Both the position numbers and the translations under genes were made by a program. Source: Vitis vinifera (taxonomy: Eukaryota; Streptophyta; Magnoliopsida; Vitales; Vitaceae). Taken from it: DNA of 64,000 nucleotides. The stretch spans positions 1,627,001-1,691,000 of the forward strand of contig NC_081821.1 of assembly GCF_030704535.1 (NCBI RefSeq), read 5' to 3'. Under the pieces are notes generated by a model, which did not search any database, had not been told where the DNA came from, and saw only the letters and a list, made by a program, of their open reading frames with translations. How positions within the stretch are numbered: the first letter of the stretch is position 1; every line of letters begins with the position of its first letter. Below are positions 1 through 8,248 of the stretch, piece by piece.

Positions 1-350
1 ATGGTCATCGAATGGACGTTCATATAGAGAAAAAGAATGCATTTGAACATGTACACGTCGGACAGTCCATCAATTCTCTCTTCTCCGCCATAGGTTGTAA
101 AGGAACAAGGTGCACCCAACTTCCCACTCAGCACAGTTATTATATAGATTATGTATGAAAGAGGTAAGGAGGAATTGGGATCGTTGTTATTGATCATGCA
201 TCACAATCTTAGTAGCTCAAGGAATAAACAACTAAACGATAAGGGCTCATTTGTCTATCTTTTCTTATGCAAGTTGAAAAAAACAAAAGTATTTCATAAA
301 AATGCCTTGATCATGACCGGTTCATCAAAACTACTATGACTTAATTAACT
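1..350. repeat. Duplicated B-type upstream segment, orphan copy
   Basis: This stretch matches two others in the window, about 4467-4690 and about 18117-18365. Shared landmarks include the phrases cggacagtccatcaa, aaggtgcacccaacttccc and catgcatcacaatcttag. In the other two places it lies just upstream (minus-strand sense) of a B-type peptide gene copy. The matching gene for this copy would therefore lie left of the window. No gene is visible here. Confidence 0.7.
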
Positions 351-964
351 CAAATCCATGCTTCTTCAATCCTAAGACTGTCAATGCATTGGTTGATAGG
401 TGGTCATAATATAAAATCTTTTTTCTTGATTGGTTGTCAGGCATGAGTCTAATAATATCTCTATCATTCACTTGTGAAATCGGGAATTATGAAATTAATA
501 TATTCCTAATTGTTGTATCCTTCTTTAATGAATTAATAGAATTAATTGCATAGAGATACTCATTAGGAACTAAAGTTGTAACAAATGGAGCATTTGGAAA
601 AGTTATTGCTAATTTATAATAATTAGTGGTCACATGTCTAACTCACGGCCATTAAAACTTATTTTTTATCATATCCTCTGTGTTTATCTCACTTGTTTCT
701 ATTATCTTTCATATATTTGTATTCTCATCACTGATGTTTATTTTGAATATAGAATTCATAAGGCCTTTCAAGTGATAAAAAGGGACATTTTTCTTTTCTT
801 AAACTTTTTTCAAACAGTTTTTTCCACTAAATGAGATAAGGCCTTGCAAGCACTCAAAACATCTAATTAATTAGTCTTTGATATCACTTACGAGCTTTAA
901 AGATAATTGGAGTTAATTCTAAAGACTAATTAAAATGGTAACAATACATATCATACAAGGGCTT
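351..964. other. AT-rich intergenic stretch
   Basis: I see no convincing gene, RNA or complete transposon. Short open frames are not supported by family resemblance. Confidence 0.5.
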
Positions 965-1128
965 GAAATTAAACTACAAGACGGATCGGAGAAGGGGATT
1001 ACGAGGGTTACATAGATAATTAACCACTACTATTTTTACAGTAAAAATCAAACTAAGAAAGGAACATAGAGCTTGCATTATCAAGTACTTCAAATTGCTG
1101 GTGCTGCACCATAGCAGATAGAGAGTGA

Positions 1129-1353
1129 TCATGGAGAATTTGGACAGTGGCCACCTTCGCTGCGAGGGATATGGGTGCAAGGAGATTGTTCAGAGGGTGG
1201 CACAGGAGCTCTCTCATGACGAACCCATGTTGCATGAACAGGGGTCCTTGCAATTGGCTCCACACCATTCAAAGGCCTTGAAGATACAAAAGGTATGATG
1301 GGGAAGATGAAAACCAACAAGAAGATGACTTTTGCTTTTCCTAGAATGGACAT
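1129..1353 (-). CDS. CTNIP/SCREW-like secreted peptide precursor, copy A1 (intact)
   Basis: A 74-residue single-exon precursor. The N-terminus has a basic stretch (GKAK) and a hydrophobic core (VIFLLVFIFPIIPFVSS) typical of a secretory signal peptide, so the product should be exported to the apoplast. The mature part is proline-rich (RAPVPPS) and ends in CTHIPRSEGGHC plus four residues, with two cysteines nine residues apart. I assign it to the CTNIP/SCREW phytocytokines, which are known to act through the receptor kinase HSL3/NUT in immunity and water-loss control; this rests on recalled motif resemblance, not a search. An in-frame ATG three codons upstream (1362) exists only in this copy, so I chose the ATG shared with the other copies. 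It is one of four copies here and one of two intact. A TATA-like site lies about 130 bp upstream. Confidence 0.72.
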   Translation of the reverse strand: MSILGKAKVIFLLVFIFPIIPFVSSRPLNGVEPIARTPVHATWVRHERAPVPPSEQSPCTHIPRSEGGHCPNSP

Positions 1354-1481
1354 GGTATACATACAAGAATCTAGTTGTAGTAAGGCGAGAGATATTAAGA
1401 AGCAATGAATAATGATAAGAGAGCCGGTGAATTAATGTATAGGAGGGATAACTGATCATAAGTGAAGAAGAATGAGTGGTA

Positions 1482-1487
1482 CTTATA
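1482..1487 (-). promoter_or_regulatory. TATA-like box of peptide gene A1
   Basis: The minus strand reads CCTATAAG here, about 130 bp upstream of the A1 start codon. Equivalent CCTATAAA-type sites stand upstream of the other copies (about 3927 and 6757-6763). The conserved position within the duplicated unit supports it as the core promoter; no start site was measured. Confidence 0.45.
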
Positions 1488-1570
1488 GGTGAATGTGATA
1501 TAAAAAGAGTTAAAAAGGGAGATGCAGTAGCAAGGTGGGCACTATGGATCCAGCCTACTCCCGCACCCAT

Positions 1571-1896
1571 TTAAAAACTTAAAAAAAGACCTAGACTTTT
1601 CTTCACTTGGCTATTAAATAAAAATTTGGGCTCCCTAACTTTCTTTCTAATAAAAAACGAAAGCCCCTTCCATTTTTGTCCTTCAAATGCAACAAGAAAT
1701 ATTCAGCGATAAGGTTTTCAAACACTCAAAACATTCAATCAATTAGTCTTTAATATTTATGAGCTTTAAATAAGGGTTATTTCATTAAAATGTATGAAAT
1801 AATCTTCTATTTAGAAGTCTAATTTTTCATATTTTGTAAGCCTGAAAAATGCTTATTTTTTACATAAATTATAAATACCTGACCCCTCATTTTGGC
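1571..1896. repeat. A-type upstream segment, copy 1
   Basis: This segment matches about 6868-7085 upstream of copy A2, with shared landmarks such as ggctattaaataaaaattt, ccttccatttttgtcct and catattttgtaagcc. It is the 5' flank of the A-type peptide gene carried along in the duplication. Confidence 0.65.
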
Positions 1897-3322
1897 AAGT
1901 AAGAGGGCTTTTCTTTTTAGGCCAGCTGGGGTTAAGGAGCTGTGGAGAGGATGTTCTCCTGGGTCCGGGTGACACGTGGCAAAGAATATCCTCCAACAGA
2001 GGGGGATTTTTGACCTTTAGGGAGAACTTTTAGAGAGTGGTGTAGGGACTTTTACGAGGGGGGAACCAACCGGTGGCACGTAAGGAGAGGATTCAGAGAC
2101 CGTTGGGGAGAGGCTTGGGGGGGGGGGGGGGGGGAGGAGGACAAGCAAGAACAGTAGGAAAACGAGAGAGCTGAGGGAGGGGAAAAGAGCTGAGTATGGT
2201 GGGGGAGTGAGAGGGGGCAGCAAGAAAAGTTTTAGGAGCTTGAGAAAAGAGAGCTGAACAGGAGGGAAATGGGAGATTTTTTAGAAGAAAGGGGGGCCAT
2301 TTCTGAGAGGGGGAGAGTAAGCTGAGAAAGACATTTTTGAGAGAGTGAGCAGAAGATTTAGAGTAAGCTGAGAGAGCCAGCAGAAGATGGGGAGATCTTG
2401 CTGATTCGTGGGAAGGAAAGTAGAACTTGAAGCCAAGCAACTCTTTGCTTGAGGGGAGCTTTCCAACTACTGTGAGCTTCTTGTCCCTCATTTTCAGCTA
2501 CTTTTCTGAGCATTGATTTGTTGATTGGTGTGGACATCAAGGGCTACTCGTTTGCTTTGCTGGATCTAACTCTCTACATGCATGCTCTGTTTTGGCTTTA
2601 TTTTCTCTTGTAAATATCTGATACATTGCTCCTTCCCTGAACTTGATATATAAAATTCATGCTCTTGTTTCCTGTGGATTCCACCTGGTCCTAGCTCCTT
2701 GACGATCCATGAAATAGAGGGTTCATACTCTGTTTTTTATGTTTTTATTCTTCTCTGTTTCCTGTTGAAGGTGGGATGATATCATCAATGGCCAAGTTGC
2801 TGGGACTGGAGGAGTGAGGTTATGGGGGGAAATGAACTTAATGGAGGATTTCTGTGATGGCAACTGTGCTCCAATCTATTGGTTCCAAATGTTGGCCACG
2901 GTACTGCATTGAAATTTTGGTATTCCTGGATATCTGTAAGCCATGCGGGTCACATTGAAACGCCTAAGGATGCAATGGAGGAATACAGATGAGGATGAGT
3001 AAATTTCTACTTGATGCTCTGGACACTAGTGAGGCAATCATGTAAAATGGGGTACTGCAGTCTATGAATTTTTCACCGTGGGCATGGTAGCTGACCCCTT
3101 TATCATGGAGACGAGACATTGACAAATGGGCGGTATTACAATGGGAGCATGCCAAGGGCCATTGCAGATGCATATACGGGGTATGATAAGGATGTACTAA
3201 AGCATGACAATGCTTGAGCATGAGGCCATGTTCAAGGACAAGCTTTGCTGCCTCAAGCATACATGAAAGAGAATTTCAGCTCGTGGGTAACGAAGTGTAT
3301 CAACAGAAAACGCTGCTGCAAA
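1897..3322. other. Unassigned insertion of about 1.4 kb inside the duplicated array
   Basis: In the second A-B unit the A-type upstream DNA runs directly into B-type downstream DNA near 7085-7150 (ttttggtaaaaaaatatg). In the first unit the same join is interrupted from about 1897 to 3322. The insert has a purine-rich part with a run of about 15 G (near 2119-2134), then ordinary-composition sequence. Open frames such as 2093-2491 are low-complexity and unlike any family I know. I see no clear target duplication, poly(A) tail or LTR ends, so its class is unresolved. Confidence 0.45.
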
Positions 3323-3666
3323 AATATGTATTATTTAGGCGATTAGATTTTTAAATTGGGATCATTTTATCCTTTTAATCAATTAATTCATAATTAGAAT
3401 TCTAAATAAAAACTAATTAAAATGGTAACAATACAATTAATATATAAAATATTCTAAGGGCTTGAACCCATATGGGATCACATCAGAACTTCATCAAAGC
3501 ATGGTAATTTGGACAAGGGAGAAGGGGATTAGGAGGGCTACATGCATACTTTTGCATGCATCCCACTACTATTTTTAACCTAAAAACCAAACGGAAAAGA
3601 ACGTACATACAACTTGCATTATCAAGTGCTTGGTTGGTGGTGCACCAAATTAAGCAGACAGAGAGT

Positions 3667-3841
3667 TCATGGGTGATTTGGGCAGTGGCCACCTCCGCTG
3701 CGGGAGAGATGGGTGCAAGGAGAATGTGAAGACGGCGGCACAGGAGCTCTCTCATGGCGAACCCTTATTTCATGAACAGGGGTATGATGGGAAGATCAAA
3801 ACCAAAAAGAAGACAACTTCTGCTATTCCTGAAAGGGACAT
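3667..3841 (-). pseudogene. CTNIP/SCREW-like peptide gene, copy B1 (broken)
   Basis: The 5' part still encodes a start and hydrophobic signal (MSLSGIAEVVFFLVLIF). Compared with A1 it lacks one C in the CCCC run after that core and about 49 bp that encode the start of the mature peptide (RPLNGVEPIART). The two losses total about 50 bp, shift the frame and lead to an early stop. The C-terminal part remains open in the correct frame and still encodes APVPPSSHSPCTHLSRSGG followed by GHCPNHP and a stop at the expected place. It is therefore probably non-functional unless a downstream start is used. Confidence 0.65.
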
Positions 3842-3959
3842 GCTCTACATGCAAAGAACATCTACGTGTAGTAAGGAGAGAGGAATGAAGAAGTAATGAA
3901 TAACAACAAAAGAGTAAGTGCATTTTTATAGGTAGTAACGAATAACAACAAAAGAGTAA

Positions 3960-4286
3960 GGTTATGTTTGGTTTCAAAAAATTTGAAGGAAAATGTAAGG
4001 AAAGAAAATACAAAAGAAAAATAGAAAGAAAGAAAAAGTAAAGGAAAATAAAAAATAATAGATTAAAAGTTGATAAATTATTTTTTTTATTACTTCAAAT
4101 TCATTTTATTTATTTCAACTCATCAATATAAAGATTAAATAATTTAAAAACATATAAATTTTTAATTAGTTTTAATTATATTTAATTTTCTTTTATATTT
4201 TTCATAAGACAATCAAACATGAAAAAATTATTTTCTTTTGCATTTTTTTTCTTTTCTTAGTATTTTATCGGGAACCAAACATAACC
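3960..4286. mobile_element. MITE, PIF/Harbinger (Tourist)-like, copy 1
   Basis: The ends are inverted repeats (GGTTATGTTTGG at the left, CCAAACATAACC at the right), flanked by TAA on both sides. A 3-bp TAA/TTA duplication is typical of PIF/Harbinger-derived MITEs. The body is AT-rich and non-coding. It sits within the 5' flank of the broken peptide gene B1. Related copies occur near 23153, 29631 and 33761. Confidence 0.7.
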
Positions 4287-4289
4287 TAA

Positions 4290-4690
4290 CTGTGTTTTTT
4301 TAAGGGAAAGTAATGAATAACAACAAAAGAGTAAGTGCGTTTTTATAGGAGAGATTACAACGGTTGAAAGGGTTACTGTTATGGCAAGAGCCAAATCCCT
4401 TGGATTTGGTTTGGGCCATTAAATCATATATATTATATATCTAAAGGTCCACTACCTAAAATCAAAATATACACGCGTCGGACAGTCCATCAAGACTCTC
4501 CTCTGATTGTAAAGGAACAAAGTGCACCACCCTCTTTGTCAGCACAATTATTATATAGAATGTGTATGAAAAGGAAATGGTGTCGCCGTTATTGACCATG
4601 CTGCATGCATCGCAATCTTAGTAGCTCTTTTTTCTCACATCCTTAGGGAATAAACAAATAAAAAGTAAAGGCTGATTCGTCTCCGTTTGC
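4290..4690. repeat. B-type upstream segment, copy 2
   Basis: Matches the segment at 1-350 and that near 18117-18365 (shared: cggacagtccatcaa, cattgcaatctta-like stretches, gtaaaggaacaaa). It is the 5' flank of peptide copy B1, separated from it by the MITE at 3960-4286. Confidence 0.6.
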
Positions 4691-6120
4691 TTATTTTTTA
4701 AATCTTTATACCATAAAAAGCTAGAATATGGTTTTGTGGTAGCTTTTTTTTTAAAACCTTTTTCATCCTTATCTTCTCTAAATATTTGCCAATTTGCCAC
4801 AACACAATCTCGAAACATTATTTACGTTGACCCATTAAGAATGATATTTTTGTAATTTCATCCCTTCCTACTTTAATAGCAAACACCTGTCCTTTGCCCA
4901 CACCACTTGCGCCCCTTGTAACTAACCCTAATCCCAACTCTACCTTTTGATTACACTTGGAATCTTCTCCAGCATTTTTTACTAACCCTAATTCCAACTC
5001 AACCTTTTGATTATACCCAGAATCTTTTTTGTCAATGCGCTTTCATGATGTTATATTAAATAATTAAAATATAAATATAACATCAACTTTATTACCTATC
5101 TTGTCCACGTGCCTTGCATGTGCTACAAAACTAGTATTTTGATTTTGTAAAAACATTTTAATTTTAGTTTATATAATCTTAATTAAATTCAATTCAAATT
5201 TTATTAAAAATGAAAATATTTTTGTAATTATAAATTATAAATAAATTGAAAAATAAATACTTTTTTTTTTATTAAAATATGAAATTTTATAATAAAATAA
5301 TAAATTACATTTTTTTAATAAAAAATATACTATTTTAGTATATGGTATACAAATATGAATGTTAACATTCTCATAAAAGCACGGCTGATTTATTTTAATA
5401 AAAATGAATAATAATAATTGTTAATAATATTTTATTTAAAATGAATTTTGAAAAGAGAAATAATTGAGTTATTTTAAACCAATATTTGTATATAAATTTT
5501 TAGTATTAATTGAATCATTATTTGAATTCTAAGCTCGATGAATCCAACACCTAAATTATTATTTAACTTGGAGTTTATTTATCTGGTGAAAAAATTTGTA
5601 AAAATGTGTTATATGCAAAGAAGAAATGAATTAAAACATTAGAAATAAATTTTGGGTATAACTTTTTAACATTGTTGAATTTCATAACTTTTAGTATTAA
5701 TTAAATTTATGTTTAGTTTCCGATCATTTTTATAAATCAATAAATTTTATGTATCAAGTATAGTTTCATTTGAAAATTAATTATTTCATGAAAAATTTTA
5801 GAGAAGTCAAAGAAAATTCATGAAAAGAGCACCCGTGATCAAAGAGTATATATATCAAATTGTGAAAAGAGAAGAAAAAAGATATCATATTTAATTTAAC
5901 TTATTTTTTTATATTTTTTAATTTATTTATATTTTCTTTTTGTTTTTAAAAATTGATGAAAGCAACTTCTCTTTGTTTGATAAAAAATAAAACTTTATTT
6001 CATTTTGTTTTTTTTTAAAAAAAAAAACTAGAAAACAATCCAATAATATTAAAATTTTAAAAATAAGTTTTTTATTTTTAAAAAATAGAAAACTAGTTCT
6101 AAATCACCTGCTTAAACACC
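4691..6120. other. AT-rich intergenic stretch
   Basis: Very AT-rich DNA with many short homopolymers. I see no gene, RNA or delimited transposon. Confidence 0.5.
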
Positions 6121-6333
6121 AATTTGTAAGGCTTGAAAGTACAAGAGGGATCACACCACAACTTCATCGAAGAATATGATAATTGGGATGAGGGAGAAGG
6201 GGTCTAGGAGGGTTACATAGATAATTAACCACTACTATTTTTAAAGTAAGAATAAAACTAGGAAAAGAACATAGAACTTGCATTATCAAGTACTTCAAAT
6301 CGATGGTGCTGCACCAAAGCAGATAGAGAGTGA

Positions 6334-6558
6334 TCATGGAAGATTTGGGCAGTGGCCACCTCCGCTGCGAGGGAGACAGGTGCAAAGAGAATGTGCAGAG
6401 GGTGGCACAGGAGCTTTCACATGACGAACCCATATTGCATGAACAGGGGTCCTTGCAATTGGCTCCACACCATTCAAAGGCCTTGAAGATACAAAAGGTA
6501 TGATGGGGAAGATCAAAACCAAAAAAAAGACAACTCTTGCTTTTCCCGGAAGGGACAT
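6334..6558 (-). CDS. CTNIP/SCREW-like secreted peptide precursor, copy A2 (intact, variant motif)
   Basis: A 74-residue precursor closely matching A1: signal peptide MSLPGKARVVFFLVLIFPII, then a proline-rich segment (KAPVPPSAHS) and a two-cysteine tail. The motif here is CTCLPRSGGGHC, so the residues equivalent to HI in A1 are CL, which adds a third cysteine next to the first conserved one. That may change disulfide pairing or receptor recognition; this is inference. The codon equivalent to the extra upstream ATG of A1 is TTG here, which supports the downstream start used for both. A longer frame on the same strand (6164-6868) overlaps in another register and is a shadow. TATA box at 6757-6763. 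Confidence 0.68.
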   Translation of the reverse strand: MSLPGKARVVFFLVLIFPIIPFVSSRPLNGVEPIARTPVHAIWVRHVKAPVPPSAHSLCTCLPRSGGGHCPNLP

Positions 6559-6756
6559 GGTATACAAACAAGAATCTAGTTGTAGTAAGGAGAGAGAGAA
6601 AGATATGAAGAAGTAATGAATAATAATAATAGAGCAGGTGAATTAATGTATATGAGGCAGAACTGATTATAAGTGAAGAAATGATGAAGAATAATGAGAG
6701 AAGTAGTGTGGTGACGCTGAAGGTGAAGAGTAAGAAGAAGAAGAAGAATGAGTGCA

Positions 6757-6763
6757 ATTTATA
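6757..6763 (-). promoter_or_regulatory. TATA box of peptide gene A2
   Basis: The minus strand reads CCTATAAAT about 200 bp upstream of the A2 start codon, at the position equivalent to the site upstream of A1. Confidence 0.5.
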
Positions 6764-6867
6764 GGCGAAATAAAGAGTATTAAAAAGAGAGTGCAGTAGC
6801 AAGCTGGCCCCCATGGATTCAGCCGCCCTACGCACCCCAATTAAAAAAGACCATCTTCTTTTCTTCA

Positions 6868-7085
6868 CTTGCTATTAAATAAAAATTTGTGCTTCCTAAG
6901 TTCCTAACTCCTTTCTAAAGTAATAAAAAAGCTCCTTCCATTTTTGTCCTCAAATGCAACAAGTTTCAAGCACTCAAAGGGTTATTTGATTAAGAGTTAT
7001 GAAACAATCTTCGATTCAAAAGTCTAATTCTCCATATTTTGTAAGCCCATAAAAATACTTATCTTTCATATAAATGCCCCTTGGG
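6868..7085. repeat. A-type upstream segment, copy 2
   Basis: The 5' flank of peptide gene A2, matching 1571-1896. It joins directly to B-type downstream sequence at about 7090, which shows the uninterrupted arrangement of an A-B unit. Confidence 0.6.
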
Positions 7086-7330
7086 ATGTTTTGGTAAAAA
7101 AATATGTATTTTTTAGGCCTACAAAACATGGAAGATTAGATTTCCAAATTAATATCATAACTTCATCAAAGCATGGTAATTTGGACAAGGGAGAAGGGGA
7201 TTGGGAGGGCTACATGCATACTTACATATATCTCCTTACTATTTTTAACTCAAAAAATAGACTAGGAAAAGAACATACATAAAACTTGGATTATCAAGTA
7301 CTTGGCTGGCGGTGGTGCACCAAATCAAGT

Positions 7331-7377
7331 TCATGGGTGATTTGGGCAGTGGCCACCTCCGCTGCGGGAAAGATGGG
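7331..7377 (-). pseudogene. Peptide gene copy B2, C-terminal fragment
   Basis: The minus strand encodes the end of a CTNIP/SCREW-like peptide (THLSRSGGGHCPNHP and stop), matching copy B1. The gene is broken immediately upstream by an older insertion of about 210 bp, which in turn was hit by the LTR retrotransposon at 7388-17389. The remaining 5' part lies at 17598-17765. Confidence 0.7.
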
Positions 7378-7382
7378 AACAC

Positions 7383-7387
7383 CCGTG
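7383..7387. repeat. Target site duplication CCGTG, left copy
   Basis: CCGTG immediately precedes the TGTAGGG start of the 5' LTR and is repeated at 17390-17394 directly after the 3' LTR. A 5-bp duplication is standard for LTR-retrotransposon integration. Confidence 0.9.
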
Positions 7388-8192
7388 TGTAGGGACCCCT
7401 CCCCTTGGGAAACACGTGGCACGCAGCTCATAGTGACGCGTGGCACGTGTTATCAGCCGGACCATCATTATCCGGATTCCCCTAAGGATATGCATGGTGT
7501 AGACATCCTATCCGGACCGCCTCAAGGAAAGGCAAACGACGTTTCATCTTCTCCTATCCAAGGAAGAGCAAACGACGCTGGCAGAGCGTACACATCCGGA
7601 TAGTCTCCACAACACATCCGGATAGTCAGCATGAGCCATCCGGATATAAATCTTCTGGATGGTCAATTAAAGTAAAGCGAGTCTTACACGCAATCACAAC
7701 AAGCAGCCATGGCCCACATCCCATCACCTGCAGAATGAGAAGACAAGAGGAAGTGACAGCAAGTCACTTCCCACGATCATTCTGCATAATCGCTTCCCAC
7801 GATCTCTGACGGCCGCATCACCTACCATAGTCTCTGACAGCCATTCATAGGATGATAGTGCTCCTACTAACACCTATTGTCATCATCACAACAGAAAAGA
7901 TCTCCTCACCATTAATGAGAGGAACAGTACCCCTGAAGCTGGATATATATACCTTCGCACGAAGAAGAAAAGGGATCTCCTGGTAACCTCTTGATACCTA
8001 GAAAAAGGCCAACTGATTTATATATCTCTTTCTCACCATGGCTAATAAAACCATCGGAGGGTGCGTCCGGACACCCTGTCCGGATGCCTTTTGCAGGTGC
8101 AACCACTGAATCAAGAACCCCTTGTGTGTTGAGAATCACGTGTCCATCCATATAGCAGCAACGTGGACCATCGGATACGCGAGGCGACAACA
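7388..8192 (+). repeat. 5' LTR (805 bp)
   Basis: Runs from TGTAGGGACC to GGCGACAACA. It matches 16585-17389 at all but one position (CATATAGCAG here, CATATAACAG in the 3' LTR). It contains seven copies of TCCGGA and a TATATATA box at 7944-7951, which likely directs the genomic transcript. Confidence 0.95.
7944..7951 (+). promoter_or_regulatory. TATA box of the 5' LTR
   Basis: TATATATA followed by ordinary sequence, at a suitable place to start the R region inside the LTR. The identical site occurs in the 3' LTR. No start site was measured. Confidence 0.5.
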
Positions 8193-8193
8193 T

Positions 8194-8211
8194 TGGCGCC
8201 GTCTGTGGGAA
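8194..8211 (+). other. Primer-binding site
   Basis: TGGCGCCGTCTGTGGGAA begins one base after the 5' LTR. A leading TGG pairs with the CCA end of a tRNA. The first nine bases match what is expected for tRNA-Asp primers of some plant Gypsy elements, but the rest does not, so the primer tRNA is left open. Confidence 0.75.
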
Positions 8212-8248
8212 ACTTTTACTTTTTATTTTGATTCAGTCACTGGCAAAG

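Noticed and set aside
2017..2540. Overlapping minus-strand frames up to 132 residues rich in proline, serine and leucine
   Set aside because: Low-complexity translations of purine-rich DNA around a G run; no family resemblance, no splice structure and inside a repeat-like insertion.
6164..6868. 234-residue minus-strand open frame overlapping the A2 peptide gene
   Set aside because: Contains the peptide-gene sequence in a shifted register. The 74-residue frame has the signal peptide and conserved motif shared with A1, so the longer one is a shadow.
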